A stretch of 64,000 nt of DNA from Triplophysa rosa (taxonomy: Eukaryota > Chordata > Actinopteri > Cypriniformes > Nemacheilidae), in assembly GCF_024868665.1 (NCBI RefSeq), contig NC_079900.1, forward strand, positions 194,267-258,266. Direction: 5' to 3'. This document shows positions 63,679 to 64,000 of the stretch, piece by piece (positions within the stretch are counted from its first letter, which is position 1; every line of letters starts with the position of its first letter). A model generated the notes under the pieces. The model searched no databases, was not told where the DNA came from, and saw only the letters and a list, made by a program, of their open reading frames with translations. A program made the translations under genes and the position numbers.

Positions 63679-64000
63679 GCCTAGGCTATAAGAAGATTGC
63701 CAAGACCCTGAAACTGAAGAAGGAGTGCAAGGTCTCTAACATCCACCAGCTCTGTGATGTCGTCATGGAGGAGTGCAAGAGGACTCCAGTGGCAACGTGT
63801 GAAGCTCTGGTGAAGTCCATGTCCAAGAGGGTTAAGGCCGTGCTGGAAAATAATGGTGACACACAAAATATTGACACTTTGGGCCCAATTTGGACATTTT
63901 CACTAAGGGGTGTCCTCACTTTTGTTGCCAGCAGTTTAGACATTAATGGCTGTGTGGAGTTAGTTTGAGGGGACAGCACATTTACACTGTTATACAAGCT

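Larger units (their letters stand above)
61582..64000 (+). mobile_element. Tc1-like transposon, defective, interrupted (runs to the window edge)
   Basis: TIR of about 100 bp: CAGCTTGTATAACAGTGTAA then ATGTGCTGTCCCCTCAAACT at the left is mirrored at 63905-64000. TA precedes the left end (61580-61581). Coding remnants: a short N-terminal part with a helix-turn-helix strip (KDGLGYKKIAKTLKL, split by the hAT insertion) and the C-terminal end of a DD34E-type transposase (63760-63860: CKRTPVATCEALVKSMSKRV then KAVLENNG). The catalytic middle is absent. The last base of the TIR and its TA lie just outside the window. Confidence 0.85.

Overview
The window is nuclear DNA of a teleost fish, most likely a cypriniform (carp, minnow or loach group). 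The evidence is vertebrate spliced genes, fish-type DIRS, L2, hAT, Tc1 and SINE repeats, and long CA/TG and CT/GA microsatellites. The species cannot be named from the sequence alone. No CRISPR array, functional tRNA/rRNA gene or prokaryotic gene was seen.

Left part (1-24,700): an immune-type locus filled with transposons. One GIMAP/AIG1 gene can be assembled from three exons (899-920, 10997-11677, 14196-16084). It encodes a P-loop-less AIG1 domain, a canonical AIG1 GTPase, about 400 residues of charged helix and a C-terminal CAAX-type CVIL. The roughly 10-kb first intron holds a DIRS tyrosine-recombinase retrotransposon (4970-9361, minus), an L2-like LINE fragment and a SINE. The second intron holds an LTR-retroelement fragment. 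Downstream lie a second, deleted DIRS element (16197-18563, plus), a CR1/L2-clade LINE (about 19.47-24.13 kb, minus) split by a young non-autonomous LTR element with 5-bp target duplications, and a broken coiled-coil exon ending in a CAAX-like motif (24243-24692).

Right part (27,000-64,000): a conserved vertebrate block in the same order and orientation as human 22q13.1. It contains polr2f (plus, 5 exons), sox10 (minus, 3 coding exons), kcnj4 (Kir2.3-like, minus, main coding exon) and kdelr3 (plus, first three exons; the rest lies beyond the window). Human genes that lie between SOX10 and KCNJ4 were not recognised here. The intergenic stretches contain MITEs, TIR elements and microsatellites. 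kdelr3 intron 3 holds a three-level nest: a Tc1-like element, a hAT element inside it with a perfect 8-bp duplication, and a small TIR element inside that. The window ends about one base before the Tc1 terminus.

polr2f and sox10 converge tail to tail; kcnj4 and kdelr3 diverge head to head. A perfect UPRE-type octamer sits about 260 bp upstream of the kdelr3 start codon. Exon boundaries were set by eye from GT/AG sites, reading phase and family protein sequence; no alignment or RNA evidence was available.
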